This document shows, piece by piece, positions 36,814 through 45,886 of a stretch of DNA of 64,000 bases. How positions within the stretch are numbered: the first letter of the stretch is position 1; each line of letters opens with the position of its first letter. A program made the translations under genes and the position numbers. The notes under the pieces are model-generated. The model was given only the letters and a program-made list of their open reading frames with translations. It ran no database searches and was not told where the DNA came from. Origin of the DNA: Parvularculaceae bacterium (GTDB taxonomy: Bacteria > Pseudomonadota > Alphaproteobacteria > Caulobacterales > Parvularculaceae). The stretch spans positions 186,001 to 250,000 of the forward strand of contig JANQSJ010000011.1 of the NCBI GenBank assembly GCA_028284065.1. The letters are read 5' to 3'.

Positions 36814-36995
36814 GAGCCTGTTTTCGAATGGCTGCAATCCAGTTGGCGAAAGACAATCAGATGTTCGCATACGCGCCGCGATATGGTTCGCGTTCCCGCC
36901 AAAAGTACATTGAGCCCGAACGAACCTTTTCAGGGGCGGGCCAACGCCTGACTGTCCTTCCCTTGGGCCTTCGGCCGACATTCTTGAACGGGCTC
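36814..36995. mobile_element. MITE-like element, 182 bp, IS5/IS1031-type ends
   Basis: The lptF-lptG gap is bounded by imperfect 17-bp inverted repeats: GAGCCTGTTTTCGAATG at 36814-36830 and the reverse complement of GAGCCCGTTCAAGAATG at 36979-36995 (13 of 17 identical). Both ends are flanked by TAA (36811-36813, which is also the lptF stop, and 36996-36998), as a 3-bp target duplication would give. The IS1031 subgroup of IS5 elements has such GAGCC ends and TNA targets. There is no transposase frame, so it is non-autonomous. Confidence 0.6.
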
Positions 36996-36999
36996 TAAG

Positions 37000-38094
37000 A
37001 TGCCGCCGGCGACATTGTTCCGATACTTGATGGGCCGGACCGCAGCGACGATGCTCGCCCTCTTCCTGGCGCTGTCGTTGCTCATCTTCGTCGCCGACTT
37101 CATGGAGAATCTGCGCTTTTCCGAGAAGTACGTGGACGGCAGTTTTGGATTTGCGGTGCGATTGACCGCGCTGCGCACGCCGGGCCTCAGCCAGCTGCTG
37201 ACCCCATTCATCTTTCTTCTCGGCGGCTTCTGGCTCTTCTCGCAACTGAATAAGCGCTCTGAACTCTCCGTGATGCGCGCAGCGGGCATTTCCATTTGGC
37301 GGCTGATCGGCCCGCCGGTCCTGTTCTCGGCGGTCGCCGGCGCGGTCGTCGTGACGGCGCTCGATCCTGCGGCCTCGCGCATGACGGCGCTCAGCGAACT
37401 CCTGATGAACGAAAAGAGCGGCCGCGATTCAAGCCTAGTCCGGGTTTTCGGCGACGGCATTTGGCTGCGCCAACGTGACGGAGACGCGACGATCGTCATC
37501 AATGCCGGATCGCTCAGCGACGAGGACGCAGCCTTGAGCGATGTGACCGTATGGAGGTTGACGAGTGGGTCGGTCTTCCTTGAGCGGATCGACGCGCCAA
37601 GAGCGGGCCTGCGCGACAGGATGTTGAGGTTGGAGGAAGCGTCGCTGCGTGCGCCGACGGAGCTTCTGCCGCGCAAGACGCCTGTCTACATCGTCCCAAC
37701 GAACCTGGATGTGGAGGACCTGCGGTCCGGCGCGCCCGCGCCGGAATCAATGGCCGTCTGGGACCTGCCGCGGTATGCTAAGGTCGCCGAAGCGGCTGGG
37801 CTTCCGCGCGTGCGATATGACATGCGATTTCACGATCTTTGCTCGACGCCGCTGAAACTGATGTCGATGGTGATGATCGCCGCCGTCTTTTCCCTGCGGC
37901 CGGCGCGGTCCGGCGCGGCGTTCAAGATGGCCGCAGCCGGCGTATGCGTAGGTTTCGCCCTTTATTTCGTTACGGAAGTCGCCAGCGCGCTCGGCGAATC
38001 GGGAACGGCTCCGGCCGCCCTCGCCGCATGGGCGCCGGCGGTCATCGGCGCGATCGCCGCCGTAACGGGCCTTTTATTGATTGAAGAAGGCTGA
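37000..38094 (+). CDS. lptG: LPS export permease LptG
   Basis: A 364-residue partner of LptF with the same architecture: three N-terminal membrane helices, a periplasmic beta domain (about 120-270), and three C-terminal helices (about 285-362). It carries LLGGFWLFSQLNKRSELSVMRAAGIS, the coupling-helix region that contacts LptB. The ATG at 37000 has no ribosome site in the present sequence. If the 182-bp element and one TAA copy are removed, AGGGG at 36802-36806 lies eight bases before this ATG, suggesting the insertion displaced the original site. Confidence 0.93.
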   Translation: MPPATLFRYLMGRTAATMLALFLALSLLIFVADFMENLRFSEKYVDGSFGFAVRLTALRTPGLSQLLTPFIFLLGGFWLFSQLNKRSELSVMRAAGISIWRLIGPPVLFSAVAGAVVVTALDPAASRMTALSELLMNEKSGRDSSLVRVFGDGIWLRQRDGDATIVINAGSLSDEDAALSDVTVWRLTSGSVFLERIDAPRAGLRDRMLRLEEASLRAPTELLPRKTPVYIVPTNLDVEDLRSGAPAPESMAVWDLPRYAKVAEAAGLPRVRYDMRFHDLCSTPLKLMSMVMIAAVFSLRPARSGAAFKMAAAGVCVGFALYFVTEVASALGESGTAPAALAAWAPAVIGAIAAVTGLLLIEEG

Positions 38095-38172
38095 CGGGGT
38101 TGCCTCCGACCGCTTGCGCGCGCCGGGCGCATTAAAGTAGGGCGGTGGGGGACAAAGAGCAGTTCAGAGCGA

Positions 38173-40647
38173 ATGACGTCAGGCGAGCCGAAGCGACCAG
38201 CGCAACCGCGCCTCAGGCTCGGCGAAATTGCTTCGGCGGCGGCTATAGCCGCGCCGCTGGCGTTTGGCGTGGCGCGTGGCCAATCCACGGAAAGCCCGCT
38301 CCCTGAAGAGGCCGCCTCTTCTGAAATCGAAGCGCCGGAGCCAATTGCGACGCAAGGGCGGCTCAGAAGTCAGGATGGCGAATCTATCGCCGATAGCGGC
38401 GACGCGCCCGAGATGAGATCCGCAGCCGAAGGCGACGATCGGCCTTTACGGGCGGCGCCCGGCGACGCGGCTGGAGATGCCGACGGCTCAGCGGAAACTG
38501 TGCTCTTCGAGGCTGATAGCGTTGTCCGCAACGAGGCGGATGGGCCGATCATTGCCGAAGGCGACGTGAGGGCATTTTTCGGCGAGCGTTTCCTGCGGGC
38601 CGACCGCCTGATTTACGACCCAGCCAAGGACATCGTCTACGCGGAAGGCGACGTAACGATTACTGATGAAACGCTGGAGACCGTCTTCGCCGGACGGGTG
38701 CAGCTCACCGGGGATCTGCGGGACGGCGTCGCAACGAATTTCAGCGCCTTGCTGGCGGAGAATGCGCGCGTGGCGGCGGAGACAGGCGTCCGCGAACAGG
38801 GCGCGCGCACGCGCTTCCGCAAGGCCGTCTACACCGCCTGCGAGGTCTGCAAGGACGACGGCTCGGGCAAGAAGCCCACTTGGCGCGTCAAGGCGCTCAA
38901 GGTCGTCCGCGACGAAGAACGCCAGGTTATCCGCTTTCACCACGCCTTTTTCGAGCTGAAGGGAGTGCCGCTATTTTATGCGCCCTATCTGCAAGGGCCG
39001 GACCCCGCTGTCGAACGCCAATCGGGATTGCTCTCGCCTCGCGTCGGGGTCGATACGCGCCAAGGGTTCAATATCGAGCTCCCCTACTATTTCGCCATAT
39101 CCAATACTCAGGACGCGACATTCTCGCCTCGCTACACATCGAATGATGGCGTTTTGTGGCAGGCCGAGTACCGCCGTCGGGACGATAGCGGCTACAACGT
39201 TATCAGCGGCGGCGCGATTGACTTCGAAAATCAGGAGGACGACCCCGGCGCTCCGGATGTGCGCTGGCATGTCTTCGCTAAGGGCGTGCGCGAGTTCGGG
39301 CCGCATGTGGAGATCGGCTACGACGTTGAGCGCGTCTCGGACGACTTCTATTTGCGCCGCTACAATATCCTTCGCCGCGGCGATCTCCGGAAAGATCTGG
39401 ACACCACTCAGGCGAACCGCCTGACCTCCACGGGCTATTTCGACTACAGACGAAATGGGCATCATCTGCGGGCCGAGGGCTTTGTATTTCAGGAACTACG
39501 GAACCGGCAGGCAAACTTTGACGAATTGAACCCTTACGTCCTGCCCCGGATCGATTATGAGAAGCGCGGCTGGAAAGTCGCGGGCGGGGAGGCCTATGTC
39601 CGTGCGAATTTGACCGCGCTTCAACGCACGGCGGGCCTCGACAGCAGGCGCGTTAGCGCCGCCGCAGGCTGGCGCGCGGAGACCGTGACAAGGGGCGGGC
39701 ATCGCTTTCGCGCCTTCGCCGAAGCGCGCGGCGATGTTATCGCCTATGACGACATCAATCAGGGGGATGAAGCGTCTGGCGGCGCGGCGTTAGCTGCCTT
39801 CGACGCCGGCGCCACGTCCAACATCGCTGGGCGATTCGCGCCGACGGTTGGCATCGAATGGTCGTATCCGCTGGTGAAGCACAATAGGAACTTCTCCCTG
39901 TTCATCGAGCCGCGGGTGCAGCTCGTAGCGAGCCTCGCCGGCCTCAACGACCCGGACATCGTCAATGAGGACAGCCGCAGCATCGACTTCGACTACGCGG
40001 GCCTGTTTGATCCAAATAAATCGCCTGGTTTCGACGCGTTCGAGGACGGGCAGCGGATCAATGTGGGCGTCAGCGCTTCCGCGACCACGCGCTTCGGTCT
40101 CGAAGTGAGCGGCGAGATTGGCCAGCAGTTCCGCGCGCAACAGACCCTCGCCTTCACCGCCGACCGCCCGATTGACGGCTCCGATCCGAATTTCCCGAAC
40201 GGTCTCGGCGACGAACGTTCCGACATCGTTGGCGCGCTGAATGTGCGTTATAAGAACATAATCGGCGTCGATAGCCGGTTTCGAACGACAAAGGACTTCG
40301 GCGCCTTCACCCGTATCGAGGCGCTCGCCTACCTGAACGCATGGCGATTCCGGTCGACCGCCACATATGCGCGGCTGAGCGATGTCGACGTCACAAGCGG
40401 ACTGGCGCAACGCGAGGAGATAACCCCCGCGGTCGATTTCCAGATTACAGATCGCTGGCGGACAAGTTTCAGCTGGCGCCAGGACATCACTCGAAATCAA
40501 TTGATCCAGCAGATTTTCGGCCTCACCTATCAGGACGATTGCGCGCTGTTTTCGCTCTCTTACGTGCGCGATCGAACCAACGACAGGACGCTGCAACAAA
40601 ACAACTCCGTTCGGCTGCAGTTTACGCTTCGCACCCTCGTTGAGTGA
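38173..40647 (+). CDS. lptD: LPS-assembly protein LptD
   Basis: An 824-residue outer-membrane protein. After an N-terminal export region (hydrophobic AAAIAAPLAFGVA, about 22-35) and a low-complexity Ala/Asp/Glu-rich linker, an OstA/LptA-like beta-jellyroll occupies about residues 115-220 (VLFEADSVVRNEADGPIIAEGDV onward). A large barrel follows (LptD C-terminal domain) with FYAPYLQGPDPAVERQSGLLSPRVG, a family landmark. The CEVC pair at about 217-220 suggests disulfides. It receives LPS from the Lpt bridge and inserts it into the outer leaflet with LptE, not seen here. Confidence 0.94.
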   Translation: MTSGEPKRPAQPRLRLGEIASAAAIAAPLAFGVARGQSTESPLPEEAASSEIEAPEPIATQGRLRSQDGESIADSGDAPEMRSAAEGDDRPLRAAPGDAAGDADGSAETVLFEADSVVRNEADGPIIAEGDVRAFFGERFLRADRLIYDPAKDIVYAEGDVTITDETLETVFAGRVQLTGDLRDGVATNFSALLAENARVAAETGVREQGARTRFRKAVYTACEVCKDDGSGKKPTWRVKALKVVRDEERQVIRFHHAFFELKGVPLFYAPYLQGPDPAVERQSGLLSPRVGVDTRQGFNIELPYYFAISNTQDATFSPRYTSNDGVLWQAEYRRRDDSGYNVISGGAIDFENQEDDPGAPDVRWHVFAKGVREFGPHVEIGYDVERVSDDFYLRRYNILRRGDLRKDLDTTQANRLTSTGYFDYRRNGHHLRAEGFVFQELRNRQANFDELNPYVLPRIDYEKRGWKVAGGEAYVRANLTALQRTAGLDSRRVSAAAGWRAETVTRGGHRFRAFAEARGDVIAYDDINQGDEASGGAALAAFDAGATSNIAGRFAPTVGIEWSYPLVKHNRNFSLFIEPRVQLVASLAGLNDPDIVNEDSRSIDFDYAGLFDPNKSPGFDAFEDGQRINVGVSASATTRFGLEVSGEIGQQFRAQQTLAFTADRPIDGSDPNFPNGLGDERSDIVGALNVRYKNIIGVDSRFRTTKDFGAFTRIEALAYLNAWRFRSTATYARLSDVDVTSGLAQREEITPAVDFQITDRWRTSFSWRQDITRNQLIQQIFGLTYQDDCALFSLSYVRDRTNDRTLQQNNSVRLQFTLRTLVE

Positions 40648-40860
40648 ATTCGGATCGCCGCGGCCGTTCTGCGGTTCTCAACGGGGCCGTGACGTCGACC
40701 GGCTTGTTCGTTGGCTATTCCGCGGAATTGACCTAGGGTCCGGCCGAACAGGCGCGCCGCCCGCTAGGCCGCGCGCCTCGCGGGCCATGACGCGCTGCGG
40801 GATATGGAATCCGCACCTCAAGCGAGGCGCGACATTTACGGAAGTCTTGCCAGTCTGACC

Positions 40861-42204
40861 ATGCGTTTCATTGTGACCATGCGATCGCGTCGTTTCATTC
40901 GTGGCCTCGTGGCGGCTCTTAGCATTGCCGCTGCGCCGGACGCGTTGGCCGCTCAGGAAAGCGCGCCGCAACAAGACGCGTCACAGACGGCTTCCCCCGA
41001 ATCTGCGGCGGCGGCCACGGAGAGCGGCGTCGCCGCCATCGTCGATGATCAAGTGGTCACGACCTACGATGTCGCGCAGCGCGTCAGACTGATGCTCATC
41101 TCATCTGGCGGGCGAGTGCGGCCCGAGATGCTTCCGGCGATGGAGGCGCGCGCCCTGCGGGACCTTGTTGAAGAGAAGCTCAAGCTTATCGAGGCGGAGA
41201 AGTTTGAGGTCACGCCCGACGAGAAAACCGTCGCGCAGGAACTGGCGGGGATGGCGGCCCAGAGCGGCCTGCCGCCGGAGCAATTCGAAGCGACGTTGAA
41301 ACAGGCTGGCGTCGACATCAAAGGCCTGCGCCAACAAATTGGCGCTTCGACGATCTGGCCGGAAATTGTGCAGGGGCGGTTCGGGTCGCGCGTGCGGATA
41401 AGCGATGAGGAAATCGACGCCACGCTGGAACGCATGCGGGAAGAGGCGACATCGGAACAGTATCTTGTCTCTGAGGTCTGCATTCCGGTGCCGGCGCCCG
41501 ATCAGGCGCAACAGTATTACGAGGGCGCTCTGCAACTGATCGAGCAAATGCGCCGCGGCGTTCCTTTTGCGGTCGTGGCGCAGCAATTCTCCGCCTGCAC
41601 ATCGGCCGCAGCCGGCGGCGATCTCGGCTGGGTCAGGGCTGGCGAGCTGCCCGGCGATCTCGACAGAGCGGTGCGGGAGCTGCCCGTCGGGGCGGTCACC
41701 AACCCGATCCCCTCCGACGGCGCCTTCATGATCATGGCGGTCCGAGACAAGCGCGAGGCCAAGCAGCAAGGCGAAAAGACATACGCTCTCGCCTACGCCT
41801 CGGCGCCGGTGGAGATTGGTCGCGCAGCGGCGCGTCAATCGCTCGAAAAACTCCCCTCGGCGCGCGCTTGCGAGTCAAGTGGGTTGCGCCAGGATCTCGG
41901 CAAGGATGTAGGCATAGCGCTCGTCGACAGCGCGAAACTAGGAGACATTGATGAGCGGTTCCGTGACGCGATAGACGGCCTCGACCGCGGCGATCTCAGC
42001 CCCATCATCGAGGCGGACGGATTCCTGCACGTCGCCTATGTCTGCGAACTCGACGAAGGACTGGGGATTCCCTCCCGTCGGACCGTGGAGAACCGGCTTT
42101 ATCAGCGACAGCTCGAGAAGATATCGCAGCAATACCTTCGGGATGTGGAACGCCGGGTCATGGTCGACGTCCGAATGAAGCCCGCCGCGCAGCAACCGCA
42201 GTAA
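40861..42204 (+). CDS. surA: Periplasmic chaperone/peptidyl-prolyl isomerase SurA
   Basis: A 447-residue periplasmic protein with a signal peptide ending near ALAAQ, an N-terminal SurA chaperone domain (about 60-190, VAAIVDDQVVTTYDVAQRVRL) and a parvulin rotamase domain (about 195-300, with FSACTSAAAGGDLGWVRAGELP). A second, weaker C-terminal parvulin-like part follows. SurA folds outer-membrane proteins including LptD, which lies just upstream. The frame opens at 40804; the ATG at 40861 is taken to fit the signal peptide, and ATG 40882 is also possible. Confidence 0.9.
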   Translation: MRFIVTMRSRRFIRGLVAALSIAAAPDALAAQESAPQQDASQTASPESAAAATESGVAAIVDDQVVTTYDVAQRVRLMLISSGGRVRPEMLPAMEARALRDLVEEKLKLIEAEKFEVTPDEKTVAQELAGMAAQSGLPPEQFEATLKQAGVDIKGLRQQIGASTIWPEIVQGRFGSRVRISDEEIDATLERMREEATSEQYLVSEVCIPVPAPDQAQQYYEGALQLIEQMRRGVPFAVVAQQFSACTSAAAGGDLGWVRAGELPGDLDRAVRELPVGAVTNPIPSDGAFMIMAVRDKREAKQQGEKTYALAYASAPVEIGRAAARQSLEKLPSARACESSGLRQDLGKDVGIALVDSAKLGDIDERFRDAIDGLDRGDLSPIIEADGFLHVAYVCELDEGLGIPSRRTVENRLYQRQLEKISQQYLRDVERRVMVDVRMKPAAQQPQ

Positions 42205-42208
42205 GGCG

Positions 42209-43213
42209 ATGGGCGTCAAGCCGCTTGCGATGACGATAGGCGAGCCGGCCGGGATCGGTCCGGAGATTGCCGCCGCCGCTTGGGAGCGGCTGCGCCGCGT
42301 CGGGCCAAGTTTTTTTCTTGTGGGCGATCCTGATTTCGCGGCGCGTTTCGGGCCGGCCCGCCCGATTGCCGCGCCAGACGAGGCGATGGCCGTATTCGCC
42401 GACGCCTTGCCGGTGCTTGAGGCCGGACGCCTCGGCCCTGTGACGCCGGGAAAGGCGACGCCCGACGCCGCAGGGATTGTAATCGCGTCAATCGAACGCG
42501 CGGTCGATTTCACTCTTAAGGGCGAGGCGGCGGGCGTCGTCACCAACCCCATCCAGAAAAGCGCTCTCCACGCCGCCGGATTCGCGCATCCGGGGCATAC
42601 GGAATTCATTGGCGCGCTGACGGCCTGCGCCCCCATGACCGGCGGACGCGCGCGCGGACCTGTCATGATGATCGCCGGACCCGATCTGCGTACGGTGCCG
42701 GCCACGATTCATCAATCCGTCCGCGATGCAATCGAGAGCCTTAGGACTGAAGAGCTCATCCGTGTGGCGACGGTTGTCGCGGATGACCTCGCCGCGCGAT
42801 TCGGCATTGCCTCGCCGCGGCTTGCGATATCGGGGCTTAACCCCCATGCCGGCGAAGGCGGCATGCTCGGGGCGGAGGACGCCGATATCATCGCGCCTGC
42901 CGTCGCGGCGCTTCGCGCGAGGAATATCAACGCTGTCGGCCCCCTGCCCGCAGATACGATGTTTCATAGTGAGGCCCGCCGGACGTACGACGCCGCGATC
43001 TGCATGCTGCACGATCAGGCGCTAATCCCGGCGAAAGCGCTTGCGTTCGAGGAAGCCGTCAATGTCACGCTCGGCCTGCCTATCGTCAGAACGTCGCCGG
43101 ACCACGGGACAGCGCTCGACATCGCCGGCAAGGGCGTCGCCAGCCCGACAAGCCTTATCGCCGCAATCCGCCTCGCCGCCGACCTCGCCGCCGCCGAGTT
43201 GAAAACTGCGTGA
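42209..43213 (+). CDS. pdxA: 4-hydroxythreonine-4-phosphate dehydrogenase PdxA
   Basis: A 334-residue PdxA family enzyme for pyridoxal phosphate synthesis. Marks: TIGEPAGIGPEI near the N-terminus, TNPIQKSALHAAGFAHPGHTEFI (metal His), GLNPHAGEGGMLG and LPADTMFH, and RTSPDHGTALDIAGKG near the C-terminus (another metal His). It oxidises 4-phosphohydroxy-L-threonine with NAD. It starts 4 bp after surA and overlaps rsmA by four bases (GTGA), a compact run usual in proteobacteria. Confidence 0.95.
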   Translation: MGVKPLAMTIGEPAGIGPEIAAAAWERLRRVGPSFFLVGDPDFAARFGPARPIAAPDEAMAVFADALPVLEAGRLGPVTPGKATPDAAGIVIASIERAVDFTLKGEAAGVVTNPIQKSALHAAGFAHPGHTEFIGALTACAPMTGGRARGPVMMIAGPDLRTVPATIHQSVRDAIESLRTEELIRVATVVADDLAARFGIASPRLAISGLNPHAGEGGMLGAEDADIIAPAVAALRARNINAVGPLPADTMFHSEARRTYDAAICMLHDQALIPAKALAFEEAVNVTLGLPIVRTSPDHGTALDIAGKGVASPTSLIAAIRLAADLAAAELKTA

Positions 43214-44058
43214 CCGATTCGACGGCCCTGCCGCCCTTGCGCGAGGTGATCGCAGCCCACGGGCTCGACGCCAAAAAGTCGCTCGGCCAGCATTTCCTAC
43301 TTGATTTGAACATTACGCGGAAGATTGCGCGCCTTGCCGACGCGCAGGCTGGCGACGCGATAGTCGAGATCGGTCCCGGACCCGGCGGCCTTACCCGGGC
43401 GCTGCTAGAGACGGGGGCCCGCGTCATCGCGATTGAGCGGGACGAGCGATGCCTCGCCGCCCTGTCCGATCTATCGCACGCCTACAGACTGCTTGACTTA
43501 CGCGCGGGCGACGCCCTCGACTTCGATGTCGAACGCACTACAGCAAATGGCGGCGCGCCACTCAAAATCGTCTCAAATCTGCCTTATAATATCTCTACGG
43601 AGCTTCTGGTTCGATGGCTGCGAGCGAATGCGGGCGCCAACGCGCCCGCCTGGCGGGCGATGGTCCTTATGTTTCAAAAGGAAGTCGCGGATCGCATTCT
43701 CGCTCCGCCGGGATCGAAGACGTATGGGCGGCTTTCAGTGGTCACTCAGGCGGCGAGCAGACCGCGGCGGGGGTTTGACCTGCCTGCCCGCGCCTTTATG
43801 CCGCCGCCGAAAGTGGATTCGACCGTCGTCGTGTTTGATCCCGCGCCTATCGACTTTGATTTCACGTCGCTCGAACGCGTCACGCAGGCGGCTTTTTCCC
43901 AGAGGCGAAAAATGTTGCGCAGTTCGTTGAAAGCCGCATTTGGCGAACACGTCGAGAAGGCGCTGGAAGAGGCAGGCGTAGCGCCGCACGCGCGCGCCGA
44001 GGCGGTCCCGACGGACCGCTACGTCGCCCTGTCAAAGGCCCTCGTCGTCCTCGAATGA
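43210..44058 (+). CDS. rsmA: 16S rRNA dimethyladenosine transferase RsmA (KsgA)
   Basis: A 282-residue SAM-dependent rRNA methyltransferase. The start GTG at 43210 overlaps pdxA by four bases. It has KKSLGQHFLLD near residues 21-31, the SAM motif VEIGPGPGGLTRALLE and the catalytic NLPYNIST; the C-terminal region holds RKMLRSSLKAAFG. It dimethylates two adjacent adenosines (A1518/A1519) of helix 45 in 16S rRNA during 30S assembly. Its 3' end overlaps the convergent lipoprotein gene by 27 bp. Confidence 0.95.
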   Translation: MTDSTALPPLREVIAAHGLDAKKSLGQHFLLDLNITRKIARLADAQAGDAIVEIGPGPGGLTRALLETGARVIAIERDERCLAALSDLSHAYRLLDLRAGDALDFDVERTTANGGAPLKIVSNLPYNISTELLVRWLRANAGANAPAWRAMVLMFQKEVADRILAPPGSKTYGRLSVVTQAASRPRRGFDLPARAFMPPPKVDSTVVVFDPAPIDFDFTSLERVTQAAFSQRRKMLRSSLKAAFGEHVEKALEEAGVAPHARAEAVPTDRYVALSKALVVLE

Positions 44059-44610
44059 AGGCTCCGCAGGCCCCGCGCCATCCGCGTCGAAGGTCGGCGG
44101 CGGCAGTCGGCCGCCCGCATCCAGCACCGAACGCGCATCATAAACCGCCGTTACGTCTTCCGGTTTTTCTCCTGATCCCATTAGGACTTCGAGCCGCGCG
44201 GTGAAAAAGGCGCGCGACCCAACGCGGCCGAGGTCGCCGCCTACGCCGACATTGACGCCGCCGCGACGTCCGAATGACCCAGTTCCGAAACCGGCGCCTA
44301 CGCCGACGCCGCCGCGCTCGGCGCGTTCAGTGGCGCTCCCAACGACCCTAAACCAATCATATCCTCCGGCCACGGCGAGTTCAGCCGCCCGCCGCAAGGC
44401 ATAGGTTTCAACGACGTCCTGGGGCGTGCCGCCATCGCCAGCGAAGGCGACCCGGTACCTATCGGATTCAATTCTGAAATCGGTATAGCCGTAGCCACGC
44501 GAATCGGCGGGCTGGTAGTCGACGCCGCCTGAGCTTGCGCATGCCGCCGCTGCGATCGTCAGCGCCGTCGCGAGCAAGAAAGACCGCCGGCGTGAATTGC
44601 CTTTCATCAT
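44032..44610 (-). CDS. CC0125/CC1285 family lipoprotein
   Basis: A 192-residue predicted lipoprotein: signal peptide with a lipobox ending AAAAC (Cys at 24). The body has a YRVAFAGDGGTP strand, then LRRAAELAVAGGYDWFRVVG, typical of the Caulobacter CC0125/CC1285 family, and a Gly-rich segment (VGVGAGFGTGSFG). Function is unknown; family members lie in the cell envelope of Caulobacterales and relatives. It starts MMKG; the first or second Met may be used. It converges on rsmA. Confidence 0.8.
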   Translation of the reverse strand: MMKGNSRRRSFLLATALTIAAAACASSGGVDYQPADSRGYGYTDFRIESDRYRVAFAGDGGTPQDVVETYALRRAAELAVAGGYDWFRVVGSATERAERGGVGVGAGFGTGSFGRRGGVNVGVGGDLGRVGSRAFFTARLEVLMGSGEKPEDVTAVYDARSVLDAGGRLPPPTFDADGAGPAEPSFEDDEGL

Positions 44611-44712
44611 GTCGCCAAACCTCTATTGCGTCGCCCAGCCCGGCGACGAGACTACCGCAAACCGGGCCCGAGCGAAAACGCCGAGCAGGCGCGCACTAAG
44701 GGTCCGGCCGAA

Positions 44713-44994
44713 CTATTCGGCTTCTTTCGCCTCTTGCGGCGTCAGCGTCGTCATGGCGAGCGCGTGCACCGGACCGGCGAGCTCCTCGCGCAATGCGTGG
44801 TTCACCAGCCGCTGCCGAGCGACGCGATTTAGGCCATCGAATGCCGCCGAGACAATTCTGAGGCGAAAATGCGATTCGCCGCCTTCTGGCGCGCCGGCAT
44901 GACCCTTATGTAGGTGAGACTCGTCCTTCACCTCCAATTGCGCCGGCTCTAGGGCGGCCTCCAGCTTCACGCGAATGTCATCAGCGACGGTCAT
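44713..44994 (-). CDS. bolA: BolA family transcriptional regulator / Fe-S partner
   Basis: A 93-residue BolA protein with the class I fold order. DESHLHKGHAG holds the conserved His/Lys patch, SHFRLRIVSAAFDGLNRVARQRLVNHAL is the central helix, and HALAMTTLTPQEA the last strand and helix. BolA proteins bind Fe-S clusters together with monothiol glutaredoxins and affect stress gene expression. It diverges from the J-domain gene with a 125-bp gap, an arrangement common in Alphaproteobacteria. Confidence 0.92.
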   Translation of the reverse strand: MTVADDIRVKLEAALEPAQLEVKDESHLHKGHAGAPEGGESHFRLRIVSAAFDGLNRVARQRLVNHALREELAGPVHALAMTTLTPQEAKEAE

Positions 44995-45119
44995 TTTCCG
45001 TAAACCTCATGTTTACCGGGCGGCCGCTTCGATGCGAGCCAAATGGCCGCATGCATGCGCATGGCTTGGCCGTCCTTGTCAATATTGTTTCAGCGCGCGC
45101 CGCCTCCCATACTCGTCCA

Positions 45120-45758
45120 ATGCCGGATTCTGAATACAAGCCGCGTCTAGGGTTCGACATCCGCGTTAAACCGCCCCGCCGCGGCCGCAAGAAGACGCCC
45201 GTTTATGCGGAAGCGGCGACGCGCATTTGCGAGCGCGACGGCTGCGAGGAGAAAGCGGTGATCGCCGCGCCGAAGTCGCCGCGCGAACCGAACGAAAGAA
45301 TCTGGCTTTGCGCGAAGCACGCCGCTGAGCACAATAAGAGCTGGAACTACTTCGACGGACTGACGCCCGAGGAAGTCGAGAAGGCAAAGTTGTCGTCCAT
45401 GCATGGCGACCGGCCGACCTGGACAATGGGCAAGAACGAGCGCGCTCGCGCGGCGGCGGAAACGCGCGCGCCCGGCGACCTTGATGACCCGCACGGCCTC
45501 TTCAAAGAGAAGGCGGTCACCCGGCGCGCCGCCGGCCGGGATTATCGAGACGGCCGCAAATTGCCGCGGCTTCAGGTGAAGGCGTTCGAAACGCTCGACC
45601 TGAAAGTGACCGCCTCCGGCGCCGACGTCCGCAAGCGCTACGCCGAGCTCGTCCGGCGCTACCATCCCGACTCCAATGGCGGCGACCGCAGCGCCGAGAC
45701 GCAACTGCAGGAGGTCGTCAAGGCGCACCAGATTCTCAAAAAGGCGGGACTCTGCTGA
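45120..45758 (+). CDS. J-domain-containing protein with N-terminal Cys motif
   Basis: A 212-residue protein. The C-terminal J domain (about 155-212) has YHPDSNGGDR with the HPD at 182-184 that stimulates DnaK. The N-terminal part has C37, C42, C64 and H67 in a spacing that could bind a metal, followed by a linker. The position between bolA and cobS is the usual alphaproteobacterial order. The ATG at 45120 gives the typical MPDSEYKPRLGFDIRV start; the longer frame is not family-like. Its DnaK partner and target are unknown. Confidence 0.85.
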   Translation: MPDSEYKPRLGFDIRVKPPRRGRKKTPVYAEAATRICERDGCEEKAVIAAPKSPREPNERIWLCAKHAAEHNKSWNYFDGLTPEEVEKAKLSSMHGDRPTWTMGKNERARAAAETRAPGDLDDPHGLFKEKAVTRRAAGRDYRDGRKLPRLQVKAFETLDLKVTASGADVRKRYAELVRRYHPDSNGGDRSAETQLQEVVKAHQILKKAGLC

Positions 45759-45886
45759 AACGCCGCAGCGGCGGACCCCCCCTTTAGTCCAAGGCGGCCG
45801 GCCGCGCACTTGCCTCGCATTCGGCTTTCCGCCAGTTTCCGCGTCCAAAGTCGAAGCAACCGGCGCGCCGCCGGATCAGGTAGAAA

